A stretch of 64,000 bases of DNA from Thermococcus sp. 21S7. Its GTDB lineage: Archaea > Methanobacteriota_B > Thermococci > Thermococcales > Thermococcaceae. The stretch's first letter is position 1; each line of letters starts with the position of its first letter. The notes under the pieces are model-generated. The model had not been told where the DNA came from. It made no database searches and worked only from the letters and a program-made list of their open reading frames with translations. The translations under genes and the position numbers were made by a program. This document shows, piece by piece, positions 24,437 through 33,661 of the stretch. The stretch lies in contig NZ_SNUT01000007.1 of the NCBI RefSeq assembly GCF_012027615.1, forward strand, positions 1-64,000, read 5' to 3'.

Positions 24437-27400
24437 ATGAATAGGAAGGCCTTGAGTCTTTTGATTGTAGTAGTGATGTTGTTGGCAGTAGTTCCAGCGG
24501 CACTTTCAACGAGTATCCCAACACCGCCAGTTAATGCATTGAATCCTTCACTTGGAGAACAGGTTTCAGTTGATGTCCCTGGACTTCACAAGACCGGTTT
24601 AATCTGGGTATCCCCCGAGAAGTATGCTAAAGTTACGGGCATCAACTTCAAAACCCTCGATGCTAGAGCTTTTGAGGAAGCCCTCAGGAATGCTCCGTTC
24701 TATCCCGGAAAAACCGCTCCTTTGGCGGAAGGTGGCAGCCTTGCCCTGCCCGCCCAGTCTCTGCCCCCGAGGACTTTTAACAGCCTGTATCTTCCCCCAA
24801 TTGGGAATCAAGGAGGCGTCGGTTCCTGTAATGCCTGGAGCTCCACGTACTACGTCTGGACGTACATGCTAAACTGGTGGAGAAACAACCCGTATCCGAG
24901 TTCCTTTGATGTCATAATGAACCCGACGTTCACTTACAACCTAATAAACGGTGGCTATGACGATGGAAGTATCCCCTACGATGCTATGAATCTAATATCC
25001 ACCGTCGGTGCCGTGCCATATAACGAGTTTCCAGTTTACACCGGTGGTCCTGGGGTTGACCCAGATAACTACGCTTGGGTCTGGCCAAACCTCAGCCAGT
25101 GGATGATGGCGCCCCACAACAGCGCTGATTCTTACACATACTTGGGAGGTCATTACATTAATGTTCCGGGAGACTGGTACGTAATTGACCTGAGCAATGA
25201 CACTCAGTGGGAATACTTGAAGGGACTTCTAGCCTCTGGCTACGTGGTTCAGTTTGCTTATCCAGTAAACCTCGTGTTCTACATTGCTACGGATATGGAC
25301 GCCTCGTCATTTCTCAGGTGGCTCAACACACTAGCGAACAGGACTGGAAACCAGACATTTGTTGAATATGTTAAAGAGCACTTCACAGAGAATCAGACAT
25401 TTGTTCAGGAGGCAAACTACTACTTCAGCTATGATAAGTACACTATAACGAACTCTATGGTGGACTGGGCATTCGATACTTGGTTTGACGTATGGGAAAA
25501 GTATTATAAAATTAAATACAACAAAACCGCCCCATTTGTCTTTGGCGGCCACGCCGTTACGATTGTTGGTTACGACGACAGTAAACAGACAACCGATGGG
25601 AATGGAGTCCTAATAATTGCCAACTCGTGGGGTTCTGACTGGGGTGACCATGGATACTTCTACATAAGCTATGATGCTGCTAGGTTTGGTAGTGCATACA
25701 GGAATTCCAACGGGAGGGCGTGGGTCTATGTTCCCAAGGCTGCAGATTACACCCCAAGTCTCATGGCCGTCGTTGGAATAGAGCACCCGATTAGGGGAGA
25801 GACCTTTGATGGGGTGACGATATTTGACGACAATGCAAGCGCTGGTTATCCTGTACTAGCAGTTCCTAAGCGTACTGGTCTTCCAGTTGGAGTTATGGTT
25901 GACGGGGAGAACTATTACATTCCGTTCATGGACTTCATGATTAATGAGTTCTGGTTCCCTATTCAGTTGCTTCCACAGGGCTTTAACTACACCAACTATA
26001 CACTACTTAGCCAGTATCTCGTTGCGTTCACTCGTGCATATGCCCAGCAGAAGAATATGACTTACGAGGAGGCTCTGGAGGACCTTTGGTATCCCCATGC
26101 TCACCCCTACCCTGACAGTCCTATGGCGTTCGACGTCACTGACTTGCTGGATTACATCAGGTATCTAGTTTCGAATTCGGATGTCGCCCCAATGTATGCC
26201 ACATTTTATGTTAACGTTAGTGATGGACTTCCGGACGATATTGCAGGGGATGTCTACAACTTCACGTTGCTCATTAACATCAACAACCACTATGTTCCAA
26301 TTGCATCACTAAACCAGACGATCTCAATTCCAGATGGTGGAAACACCTTGGTCGCACTGAGGGTCCCGGTCGTCAAGTATGAAAACGCTCCAACCAATGT
26401 CACTGTCAACTACGGTTCCTTTGACGTTAGTGTCTTCAGCCTTGTCCCACTCCAGAATGCCACGGTCGTCATCGATGATAAGAGCTACCCGCTCAGCGCC
26501 GAGGATGGTGGCTACTACTACTACGCCACTGGAATCGCTCAGAAGCTTAAACTTCCTGCCGGAACTTACAACTACACCGTCGTCGTTACCTACCCGAACG
26601 GCAAGGAGGTTACCCTTCCACAGAGAACGGTTACCATTAAGGAGCCAGTTGTTTACATCCAGTCCCCAGAACCTAACGTGTACAACACCAGTGAGATTAC
26701 GGTCTCCGTTAAAGTAGTCGATGCCCTCAACGTAGAGAACGTCACCGCTGAAGTCAATGGCAGGGAATATTCCCTCACGTACAACGCTACCCTCGGTCTT
26801 TACACCGGAATTCTGAACCTTACCAATGGTTCATACACTATGACAGTCACGGCCGTTGATGAGGAAGGTAACAGCGGTGTTGCTACTGTCCACTTTGTCA
26901 TCCACACCGAAGCAAAGATCGAGGAAATCTCTGTTAACAATGAAACCAACGTAACCGTTGGAGTCGTTGGTGGAAGTGCCGACGTCAGTGTCAAAGACGG
27001 CACCATCGTCGCTGACGTCGCCACTTCAGAGGGAAGCGTTCAGGTCGAAGTTCCTGTGGTGAACAATGCCCCATCCGTGATGGTCAATGTAACCGCGGTT
27101 AACAAAGTGGCAAGTGGCGAGAGCAATGTCAGCCTTGTGGCTGGCTGGAACACCAGTGTTGAAGTATTCGAGCCCGAAGAAGAGTTCGTTAAGACCGAGG
27201 ACAACAAGAAGATATACTCCGTAACCCTGAGAGCCAACGTTAGCCTTGGAGAGAACGGTGTCGCCGTTATTGCGCTGAGAGACATAAACATAAGCAAGGT
27301 GTATGTCCTGAAGAACGGTCAGAAGATTCAGCTCACCACGGACAGGGACAACCCACTTGGATATTACTACGTCCAGAATGGCATCGTTTTCGTCGTACTC

Positions 27401-27772
27401 AAGCAGGACCCGGTGATCGAGGCTGATGGCACTAAAGTCGTACCCGTTCCAAGGCAGGAGCAGGGAATCTCCCTGGCCGCTCTCAACTTCCTTGGCTACC
27501 GCTGGTACCACATGTACCGCGAGCAGTTCGAGGAGCTCTACAACAAGTCCCTTGAGCTGAACATCAGCAACGAAACCCTTGCCGAGGCCCTCAAGCTCCA
27601 CAACGAAGCGGCGGAGTACTACAAGCAGGTGCTCGACCTCATAGGCAGCGACAACGTTTTCGACCACCTCATGGACATAAGAATCCTCTCACCACTCAGA
27701 AAAGCCTACCTGGCGGAGATAAAAGCTGTGAAGCTACTGAAAGAAGCCATTGAAGAGGCAGAGGGCTCTTGA
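24437..27772 (+). CDS. Secreted papain-like (C1) cysteine protease, large
   Basis: 1111 residues with a signal peptide (MNRKALSLLIVVVMLLAVVPAALS). The catalytic domain (about 110-440) has the oxyanion Gln and nucleophile Cys in PPIGNQGGVGSCNAWSSTYY, His in GGHAVTIVGYDD and Asn in IIANSWGSDWGDHGYF, a complete C1A active site. It is interrupted by a large Asn-rich insertion. Ig/Big-like beta domains (about 650-820), a further beta region, and an amphipathic helical C-terminus (about 1035-1111) follow. Many N-x-S/T sequons suggest glycosylation. Base composition is visibly more AT-rich than neighbours until about 27430, then GC-rich, hinting at a mosaic origin. No membrane anchor is seen, so it is secreted or S-layer bound. 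Confidence 0.9.
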   Translation: MNRKALSLLIVVVMLLAVVPAALSTSIPTPPVNALNPSLGEQVSVDVPGLHKTGLIWVSPEKYAKVTGINFKTLDARAFEEALRNAPFYPGKTAPLAEGGSLALPAQSLPPRTFNSLYLPPIGNQGGVGSCNAWSSTYYVWTYMLNWWRNNPYPSSFDVIMNPTFTYNLINGGYDDGSIPYDAMNLISTVGAVPYNEFPVYTGGPGVDPDNYAWVWPNLSQWMMAPHNSADSYTYLGGHYINVPGDWYVIDLSNDTQWEYLKGLLASGYVVQFAYPVNLVFYIATDMDASSFLRWLNTLANRTGNQTFVEYVKEHFTENQTFVQEANYYFSYDKYTITNSMVDWAFDTWFDVWEKYYKIKYNKTAPFVFGGHAVTIVGYDDSKQTTDGNGVLIIANSWGSDWGDHGYFYISYDAARFGSAYRNSNGRAWVYVPKAADYTPSLMAVVGIEHPIRGETFDGVTIFDDNASAGYPVLAVPKRTGLPVGVMVDGENYYIPFMDFMINEFWFPIQLLPQGFNYTNYTLLSQYLVAFTRAYAQQKNMTYEEALEDLWYPHAHPYPDSPMAFDVTDLLDYIRYLVSNSDVAPMYATFYVNVSDGLPDDIAGDVYNFTLLININNHYVPIASLNQTISIPDGGNTLVALRVPVVKYENAPTNVTVNYGSFDVSVFSLVPLQNATVVIDDKSYPLSAEDGGYYYYATGIAQKLKLPAGTYNYTVVVTYPNGKEVTLPQRTVTIKEPVVYIQSPEPNVYNTSEITVSVKVVDALNVENVTAEVNGREYSLTYNATLGLYTGILNLTNGSYTMTVTAVDEEGNSGVATVHFVIHTEAKIEEISVNNETNVTVGVVGGSADVSVKDGTIVADVATSEGSVQVEVPVVNNAPSVMVNVTAVNKVASGESNVSLVAGWNTSVEVFEPEEEFVKTEDNKKIYSVTLRANVSLGENGVAVIALRDINISKVYVLKNGQKIQLTTDRDNPLGYYYVQNGIVFVVLKQDPVIEADGTKVVPVPRQEQGISLAALNFLGYRWYHMYREQFEELYNKSLELNISNETLAEALKLHNEAAEYYKQVLDLIGSDNVFDHLMDIRILSPLRKAYLAEIKAVKLLKEAIEEAEGS

Positions 27773-27773
27773 G

Positions 27774-27794
27774 CCTTTTTGATTTTTTCTTTCC
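27774..27794 (+). terminator. T-rich terminator after protease gene
   Basis: CCTTTTTGATTTTTTCTTTCC directly follows the stop codon. U-rich runs without a hairpin are the usual archaeal termination signal, at which FttA and intrinsic termination act. Confidence 0.6.
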
Positions 27795-27840
27795 CCAACA
27801 CTTTTAAACCATCGGACGTTTCTCCCTCCGGTGTCGCTCC

Positions 27841-28140
27841 ATGATATACGTCAAGGTGTACAGGGTTCAGGGGGAAGTCCTCCTGGCTGCATGCGACGAG
27901 GAACTCCTGGGAAGGACCTTCAGGGAGGGCGAACTGAAGCTTGAGGTGAAGGAGCGCTTCTATAAAGGCGAACTTATTGATGAGGATGTCCTTGGCTCAT
28001 TGCTTGAGGAGGCCACGATAGCAAACCTGACGGGGGAAAGGTGTGTCTCCAAGGCGATGGAGCTGGGTTACGTGGATGAGGAACGCGTCCTGAGGATTGC
28101 GGGCGTGCCCCACGCGCAGATGGCAAAGCTCTTCCTGTGA
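27841..28140 (+). CDS. DUF424 family protein
   Basis: 99 residues. The family pattern is evident: VYRVQGEVLLAACDEELLGRTF, then FYKGELI, ANLTGERCVSKAMELGYV and the C-terminal GVPHAQMAKL. DUF424 is a small archaeal-specific family of unknown function, widely conserved, with a known fold but no assigned reaction. TATA CACTTTTAAAC lies about 35 nt upstream. The Nmd3-like gene follows 45 bp later; its TATA box begins within a few bases of this stop, so the two may be transcribed separately. Confidence 0.85.
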   Translation: MIYVKVYRVQGEVLLAACDEELLGRTFREGELKLEVKERFYKGELIDEDVLGSLLEEATIANLTGERCVSKAMELGYVDEERVLRIAGVPHAQMAKLFL

Positions 28141-28184
28141 TTAGGTTTTTAAACTCCCTTCCTCACTCCTCCCAGGTGGGAGGG

Positions 28185-29351
28185 ATGAGCGAGAGGTTCT
28201 GCTACAGATGCGGGATAAGCGAGAGCGATGGAGGGCCGCTGATAGACGGCCTCTGCCAGGTTTGTTACCGGAAGGAGAATCCCGTTCTGCTCATTGAAGA
28301 CGAGATAAACACCGAACTCTGCCAGAACTGCGGGAGCTACAGAAAGAGGGGCGTCTGGGTTGATCCGGCGAGTTATGACCTTGAGGAGCTTATATTCGAG
28401 GTTGCAGATAACGCCCTGCTGGAGACGGTCGGGGACTCACTGGACGGGAGGGTAAGGGAGTTTGAGATAGTCTCCTCCGAGGAGCTCGCCGAGACGGTCG
28501 AGCTTCCGGTCGGAAAGGCCCTCGTTTCCTTCCGGCCCGTTGACTGGCACATAGAGTACTTCCCGGCGATAATCACCTACGAGGTCAGGGTCAGGGCGAG
28601 GATACACGAGCTTCAGCGCGAGCTTCACGACGAGACCAAACACGTTACCGTCTATGTCCGCCAGACCGTCTGTCCGCGCTGTTCCAAGTTCCTCGGCGGC
28701 TACTTCGAGGCCATACTCCAGGTCCGCGCCGAGGGCAGGCCGCTGACTGAGGAGGAACGGAAGGCCATAGGAAAGCTCGTCGAGGAGAAGGTAGACGAGA
28801 TAATGCGCAGGGACCGGATGGGCTTCATCCAGGACACGATAGAGAAGGAGGAAGGCCTGGACTTCTACATGGGGTCAACCAGCTCCGCCAGGAAGCTGGC
28901 GCAGGCGATAAGGGAGCGCTTTGGCGGAACAATAAGCGAGGCCTACGAACTCGTTGGGGTTGACAGGCAGACGAGCAGGGAAGTGTACAGGACGAGCGTG
29001 AGCGTGAGGATCCCCAAGTTTCAGAAGGGAGACCTGGTAACGGACAGGGGCGGCAACGTCTACGAGGTCGAGCGGGTTGACGGCAAGGGCATGAGCATGA
29101 GAAACCTGGCCACCCGCGAGAGCGAATACCGCGACTGGAAGACCGTTAAGCGCGAGGGCATGGATGTGGTTGAGGGCGAGAGGAGCGAGGCGATGGTGAC
29201 GAGCGTAACGCCGAGAGAAGTCCAGCTCATGGACATGGAAACCTACGAGACCTACGAACTCGAAAAACCCCCAATGGAGCTCAGAGAGGGGGAGGTCTAC
29301 CGCATGGTAGAGGTCAGGGGCAGGAAGTACTTCCTGGACAGGAAGGAATGA
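28185..29351 (+). CDS. Nmd3 family ribosome-associated protein
   Basis: 388 residues. The N-terminus carries two zinc-ribbon-like pairs (CYRCGISE..CQVCYRKE, later CQNCGSYRKRG and CPRCSKFLGGY), as in Nmd3, the eukaryotic 60S export adaptor. The archaeal homologue has no nuclear export role; it is thought to act in large-subunit maturation or quality control. The C-terminal beta-rich part (KFQKGDLVTDRGGNVYEVERV) looks OB/SH3-like. The start is ATG 28185, not the upstream in-frame ATG, because GGTGGGAGGG immediately precedes it and the zinc ribbon then begins the protein. TATA GGTTTTTAAAC at 28144-28153. Confidence 0.88.
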   Translation: MSERFCYRCGISESDGGPLIDGLCQVCYRKENPVLLIEDEINTELCQNCGSYRKRGVWVDPASYDLEELIFEVADNALLETVGDSLDGRVREFEIVSSEELAETVELPVGKALVSFRPVDWHIEYFPAIITYEVRVRARIHELQRELHDETKHVTVYVRQTVCPRCSKFLGGYFEAILQVRAEGRPLTEEERKAIGKLVEEKVDEIMRRDRMGFIQDTIEKEEGLDFYMGSTSSARKLAQAIRERFGGTISEAYELVGVDRQTSREVYRTSVSVRIPKFQKGDLVTDRGGNVYEVERVDGKGMSMRNLATRESEYRDWKTVKREGMDVVEGERSEAMVTSVTPREVQLMDMETYETYELEKPPMELREGEVYRMVEVRGRKYFLDRKE

Positions 29352-29368
29352 CCGTTCCCTCCGCCAAT

Positions 29369-29391
29369 CTTTTTAACCTTAGGTTTTGAAC
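29369..29391 (+). promoter_or_regulatory. SurR-type site below TATA of sulfur reductase gene
   Basis: CTTTTTAACC (29369-29378) is the TATA element. GTTTTGAAC (29383-29391) fits the SurR core GTTn3AAC and lies between TATA and the start site, where binding should block transcription. SurR releases DNA when oxidised by sulfur, so this predicts induction by elemental sulfur. Confidence 0.7.
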
Positions 29392-29408
29392 CTCTTCTGG
29401 TGATGCTC

Positions 29409-30734
29409 ATGGAGAAGACGGTGGTCATCATAGGCGGCGGAGCGGCCGGAATGAGCGCGGCTTCGCGCGTTAAAAAGCTCAAACCCGCGTGGGACGTCAA
29501 GGTCTTCGAGGCTACGGAGTGGGTCAGCCACGCCCCCTGCGGAGTGCCCTACGTCGTTGAGGGCGTCTCGCCGAAGGAGAAGCTCATGCACTACCCGCCA
29601 GAGGTATTCATCAAGAAGAGGGGAATAGACCTCCACATGAAGGCCGAGGTCATAGAGGTCGAACAGGGAAGCGTCCGCGTCAGGGAAGAGGATGGGGAGC
29701 ACACCTACGAGTGGGACTACCTCGTCTTCGCCAACGGTGCCTCGCCACAGGTTCCCGCGCTTGAGGGCTGTGGGCTTGAAGGCGTCTTTACAGCTGACCT
29801 TCCCCCTGATGCCGTTGCCATAACCGAGTACATGGAGAAGCACGACGTTAAAGACGTTGTTGTTATTGGAACGGGCTACATCGCCCTTGAAATGGCTGAG
29901 GCCTTCGTCGCGAGGGGCAAGAACGTTACACTCATTGGAAGGAGCGAAAGGGTTCTGAGGAAAACCTTTGACAAGGAGATTACCGAGGTCGTTGAGGAGA
30001 AGCTCAAAGCCCACCTCAACCTCCGCCTTCAGGAACTGACGATGCGCTTTGAGGGCAACGGCCGGGTCGAGAAAGTTATCACCGATGCCGGGGAGTACCC
30101 CGCGGATATGGTGATCGTGGCGACGGGCATAAAGCCGAACACGGAACTCGCTAGAGAGCTGGGGGTCAGGATTGGAGAGACCGGGGCGATATGGACCAAC
30201 GAGAGGATGGAAACCAGCGTCGAGAACGTCTACGCCGCCGGTGACGTCGCCGAGACGAGGCACCTGATAACCGGCAGGCGCGTCTGGATACCGCTTGCCC
30301 CGCCCGGAAACAAGATGGGATACGTTGCCGGAAGCAACATTGCGGGGCGGGACGTAATCTTCCCGGGCGTTCTTGGGACGAGCATAACCAAGTTCCTTGA
30401 CCTGGAGATTGGAAAGACGGGTCTAACTGAGGCCGAAGCTATTAAGGAAGGCTACGACGTCAGAACCGCGTTCATAAAGGCCAGAACAAAGCCCCACTAC
30501 TACCCCGGCGCCAGGGACATATGGCTCAAGGGCGTCGTCGACAACGAGACGAACAGACTCCTCGGTGTCCAGGCCGTCGGCGCCGAGATACTGCCCAGGA
30601 TAGACACTGCTGCAACTATGCTCACCGCGGGCTTCACGACCAGGGATGTCTTCTTCACGGACTTGGCATATGCACCGCCCTTCGCCCCCGTCTGGGATCC
30701 GCTAATAGTCCTCGCCAGGGTTCTGAAGTTCTGA
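29409..30734 (+). CDS. nsr: CoA-disulfide reductase / NAD(P)H sulfur oxidoreductase
   Basis: 441 residues, FAD-dependent disulfide reductase fold. FAD site [14 protein letters not shown] at the N-terminus, redox Cys44 in [12 protein letters not shown](P) site [17 protein letters not shown] near residue 155, second FAD motif [10 protein letters not shown], and the C-terminal dimer segment [17 protein letters not shown] that supplies the catalytic tyrosine. The family reduces CoA disulfide or, with CoA, elemental sulfur using NAD(P)H. It closely resembles, from memory, the Pyrococcus sulfur oxidoreductase. ATG 29409 chosen since GGTGATG precedes it; GTG 29400 and ATG 29403 are in frame. The SurR-type site supports a sulfur role. 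Confidence 0.88.
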   Translation: MEKTVVIIGGGAAGMSAASRVKKLKPAWDVKVFEATEWVSHAPCGVPYVVEGVSPKEKLMHYPPEVFIKKRGIDLHMKAEVIEVEQGSVRVREEDGEHTYEWDYLVFANGASPQVPALEGCGLEGVFTADLPPDAVAITEYMEKHDVKDVVVIGTGYIALEMAEAFVARGKNVTLIGRSERVLRKTFDKEITEVVEEKLKAHLNLRLQELTMRFEGNGRVEKVITDAGEYPADMVIVATGIKPNTELARELGVRIGETGAIWTNERMETSVENVYAAGDVAETRHLITGRRVWIPLAPPGNKMGYVAGSNIAGRDVIFPGVLGTSITKFLDLEIGKTGLTEAEAIKEGYDVRTAFIKARTKPHYYPGARDIWLKGVVDNETNRLLGVQAVGAEILPRIDTAATMLTAGFTTRDVFFTDLAYAPPFAPVWDPLIVLARVLKF

Positions 30735-30746
30735 ACCTTCTCCTTC

Positions 30747-31991
30747 TCACTTTTTCAGCAGGGCAAGGCTTCCTCCAATCAGGGCAAGCCCGAGGCCAAA
30801 CGCCGCACCAAATCCCGCCGATGATATGAGTGCCCCGCTTATGGCGCTGCCCGTGATGTATCCCGCCGAGCTGACGACGTTGTAAGTCCCCATTGCACTG
30901 CCCTTCTCCTTTTCTCCCGCCCTCTCGCTCACTATGGCAGTCGAGGAGATTCCGATGAAGGCCCAGGAGTAGCCCGCAAGGATGTAAGAGGCGAAAGCCA
31001 GCGGGAGCAGCGCCGGGGAGAGCAGGGCTCCTAGCACCATCGTAGCGAAGGCCCCGGCGCGGAGGAGCAGTCCCTTTCTCAGGACTCCCTCCTTTTCTCT
31101 CCCCATCGCGGCCCCGACGCGGGTGTAGTTCATCGCCGAGACCGCGGAGTTGGCTATGAGTGCCAGGTACACAACCTCCCTCGTGTAGCCCTCACTCGTG
31201 AGGAGCACCGGCATCTGGGGGAAGTAGATACCAGCTGAGACCCAGAAGAGCAGGAAGGCTACGTAGAACCTCCCCAGGCCCTCTGGAAGGCTGAGGTTGG
31301 TGTGGAGTATGAAGCTGGGGAAGTAGCGGGCCTTTTCGACGACGTAGTTGCCGAACGCTTTGATAGCCCGTCTGTTGATGTATATCGGAGCCTCCCGTAT
31401 CATCCGCTCCCCCATGAAGAACGAGGGCAGGCCCAGGATGGCGAAGGCGAGGAACAGCTGGGGCATGGTCAGGAACCTCGACAGGCCGAAACCGAGAACC
31501 AGTCCGAGAACCCACCCCCAGCCGCTTATCTCGTTGAACTTGCCGATGGCGTGGTCCCAGCTGTGCTTCCTGACGCTCCTCAGCACGAGGGCTATGGGGA
31601 CCGATAGGGTTGAGGCGAGGAAAAATGCGTATACCGTGTTTACCGCGATGAGCTGGGCGGGGGTCTTCACGAAGGCCATCGCGGTGAGGAAGAGCGGGAC
31701 GCTGGCAAAGCCGAGGAGTATGAACGGCTTCCTCCGCAGTGTCCTGTCGCTCACCCTGCCCCAGAACAGCGCGCCGAGCATAGAGGCCAGGCTCCCGAGG
31801 GCGAAGGTCAGTCCAACGGTTGAGGCGTTTCCCCCGAGTTCCAGAAGGTACAGGCTAACCAGGGCTGAGCTTCCGCCGGTGGCAACCTTGAACGGCACGA
31901 AGGAGTAGAACCACCTGGGCATCTTGGGGATGTAGCGGTAGCGGTTTGCGACCGATGCGTTCCTCACCGCGACGGCAACTCTCTGGCTCAT
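30747..31991 (-). CDS. Major facilitator superfamily transporter
   Basis: 414 residues with about 12 transmembrane helices. The loop between helices 2 and 3 has GRVSDRTLRRKP, the MFS signature motif A, and a repeat-like GREKEGVLRKG occurs in the second half. Substrate unknown. The frame is open 44 codons further, but ATG 31991 follows AAGGTGAG and the upstream stretch lacks membrane character. TATA CTTTTTAAGCC at about 32030 on the minus strand. Convergent with the sulfur reductase gene. Confidence 0.88.
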   Translation of the reverse strand: MSQRVAVAVRNASVANRYRYIPKMPRWFYSFVPFKVATGGSSALVSLYLLELGGNASTVGLTFALGSLASMLGALFWGRVSDRTLRRKPFILLGFASVPLFLTAMAFVKTPAQLIAVNTVYAFFLASTLSVPIALVLRSVRKHSWDHAIGKFNEISGWGWVLGLVLGFGLSRFLTMPQLFLAFAILGLPSFFMGERMIREAPIYINRRAIKAFGNYVVEKARYFPSFILHTNLSLPEGLGRFYVAFLLFWVSAGIYFPQMPVLLTSEGYTREVVYLALIANSAVSAMNYTRVGAAMGREKEGVLRKGLLLRAGAFATMVLGALLSPALLPLAFASYILAGYSWAFIGISSTAIVSERAGEKEKGSAMGTYNVVSSAGYITGSAISGALISSAGFGAAFGLGLALIGGSLALLKK

Positions 31992-32112
31992 TTTTCTCAC
32001 CTTGAGGCCTTCGGGAGGCCGGTTTGGCTTAAAAAGATTCGTGACGCAGGGCATACCGTAATGTCCAGAATGGTTCATTTTGGGGGCACGGAATAAAAGG
32101 AATAAGAAACCC

Positions 32113-32853
32113 TCATATTTCAAGGACGTATTTCCGGCTCTCGTCGGAGAAGCCCCTGAAGCAGCCGAGCTTCAGATGAAGTATCGCCCTCTCAACCTTC
32201 ACGACCTTCATCGAGGCTACGTGGGTCACCCCGGTGCCCCTGAGGAACTCCGGGAGAATCTGTCCAGTGGGACCGGTCAGCAGGAAAATTCTGGCGTTTT
32301 TTGCCCTGTCGAGGAGCATGTCAATGGTTCCGTTGATTATGCAGGTGGCGCTCGCCATCACGGCGTCCACCTCCGGCAGGAGCCAGTACTCCAGGGAATC
32401 GCTCAGCGTTTCCCTGTCCCAGAGCTTCGGGTTTCTCTCGAAGACGTAGAGCTTGAAGCCCCTCTCCCGCAGGGCCCTGACTATCGGCGGCATGTTTCCG
32501 ATGACCGCTACCTTTTCGATGTCGCCGTCGAGCAGTTCCACGGCGTCGATCCACTCTGCACTGCTGAGGTCAATGTAGTACTGGGAAACCGCGTTTATCG
32601 CCGCCAGACCGAGGGACCTCTCGATGACGTTGAGGCTGTCGGCCCTTTCAATGAACGCCTCCAGAGCGGGTTCCTCGATGGAGTTGTCGAACCTCTGTAT
32701 CTCCTCGGGGAGGGTCATGGTGACACCGAGGGCTTTTCCCTTCTTTCCTTCAATCAGCACGTAGGTGTAGGGCAGACCGAAGGAGAAGTCCAGAACCTTG
32801 AGCTCCTCGTCGATGGCTTTCAGGGCCTTTTTCTTAAATTCGGTCAGCAGCAT
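32113..32853 (-). CDS. DUF364 family (putative heavy-metal chelation) protein
   Basis: 246 residues. The N-terminal part (DFSFGLPYTYVLIEG..ALGVTMTLPEE) fits the DUF4213 domain and the C-terminal Rossmann-like part (KVAVIGNMPPIVRALRERGFKLYVFERNP, later ASATCIINGTIDMLLDRA, LTGPTGQILPEFL) fits DUF364, a family tentatively linked to metal chelation from structure. It is cytoplasmic. It lies 9 nt after the SUOX-fold lipoprotein gene at 32863 and ends that transcript, next to a FecBCD importer, consistent with handling of an imported metal or metal-ligand complex (inference). Confidence 0.78.
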   Translation of the reverse strand: MLLTEFKKKALKAIDEELKVLDFSFGLPYTYVLIEGKKGKALGVTMTLPEEIQRFDNSIEEPALEAFIERADSLNVIERSLGLAAINAVSQYYIDLSSAEWIDAVELLDGDIEKVAVIGNMPPIVRALRERGFKLYVFERNPKLWDRETLSDSLEYWLLPEVDAVMASATCIINGTIDMLLDRAKNARIFLLTGPTGQILPEFLRGTGVTHVASMKVVKVERAILHLKLGCFRGFSDESRKYVLEI

Positions 32854-32862
32854 ACGAACACC

Positions 32863-33657
32863 TCATTTTTCAACTTTAATCCCCTTCAGGTTGTCTATTC
32901 CCATCTCGGGTATTTTGAACCTTCCGTCTTCGTAGACCACCAGGGGGTTCTTTTCGAGGACGCTTTCCAGGGGGTACCTCATCCGTCCGTTCTCCGTTAC
33001 GAAGACGATGTTTTTTGCCGTCTCCTTCATTATCGCTTTATCCAGGATGTCTCCGAGTCTTGCCGAGTTGTTCTCCCTTTTTACGATGGCGTCTACCCCT
33101 CGGAAGATATTGAGCGTTCTTGGTGAGAAGTAGAGTATGTTGAACACCTCCCCGTAGACGGAGAGACACTCTTCCTTCCGCACGAATTCAACGACGCGAA
33201 TCTTTTTGATCCAGTTGCAGCGGCAGCCGTAGCTCAGGTCGACGATGAGCTTTATCGGCGCATCGTTTCCCTGGAGTGGATTTCCGTCCACGTATAGGGC
33301 CAGAATCATCTTCGTGTAATACGGGATGCTCACCAGGTACAGGTCATCGGAGACGAAGTTTATAACGTCTCCTTTTCCGAGCTTCTGGGGTGGGACGCCC
33401 CTCCACACCCTCGTCTTCCCGATGGATAGGTCTTTGTCGGTTATCTCTTCCATAGGCATCTCCCCGAGTTCATCAAGATTGTACTCAGTGACGTTCTCGC
33501 CGCTTATGACGTAGACCGTCCAGTTCGAATAGTCGCTAGTTGAGACGTTGAGGGGCACTAACGTGGGAGCCGTCGTTTCCCTGGTGTTCCCTGGGTTTAT
33601 GCAGCCGAGGGAAAATGCGAGGATGATGAGGAGGATTGGAAGAACTGTTCGCTTCAT
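32863..33657 (-). CDS. Lipoprotein with sulfite-oxidase-like (molybdopterin) domain
   Basis: 264 residues. Signal with lipobox (LAFSLGC, Cys19) predicts an outer-face lipid anchor. The body follows the Oxidored_molyb fold pattern: a YNLDELGEMP strand-helix, RVWRGVPPQKL, then LALYVDGNPL, PIKLIVDL and a C-rich SYGCRCNWIKKIRVVEF ending. The catalytic cysteine pattern of true sulfite oxidases cannot be confirmed, and the copy is divergent. Its role is more likely ligand binding than catalysis (inference). It starts 4 nt after the stop of a second lipoprotein of the same fold (33662). Confidence 0.65.
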   Translation of the reverse strand: MKRTVLPILLIILAFSLGCINPGNTRETTAPTLVPLNVSTSDYSNWTVYVISGENVTEYNLDELGEMPMEEITDKDLSIGKTRVWRGVPPQKLGKGDVINFVSDDLYLVSIPYYTKMILALYVDGNPLQGNDAPIKLIVDLSYGCRCNWIKKIRVVEFVRKEECLSVYGEVFNILYFSPRTLNIFRGVDAIVKRENNSARLGDILDKAIMKETAKNIVFVTENGRMRYPLESVLEKNPLVVYEDGRFKIPEMGIDNLKGIKVEK

Positions 33658-33661
33658 GGAA

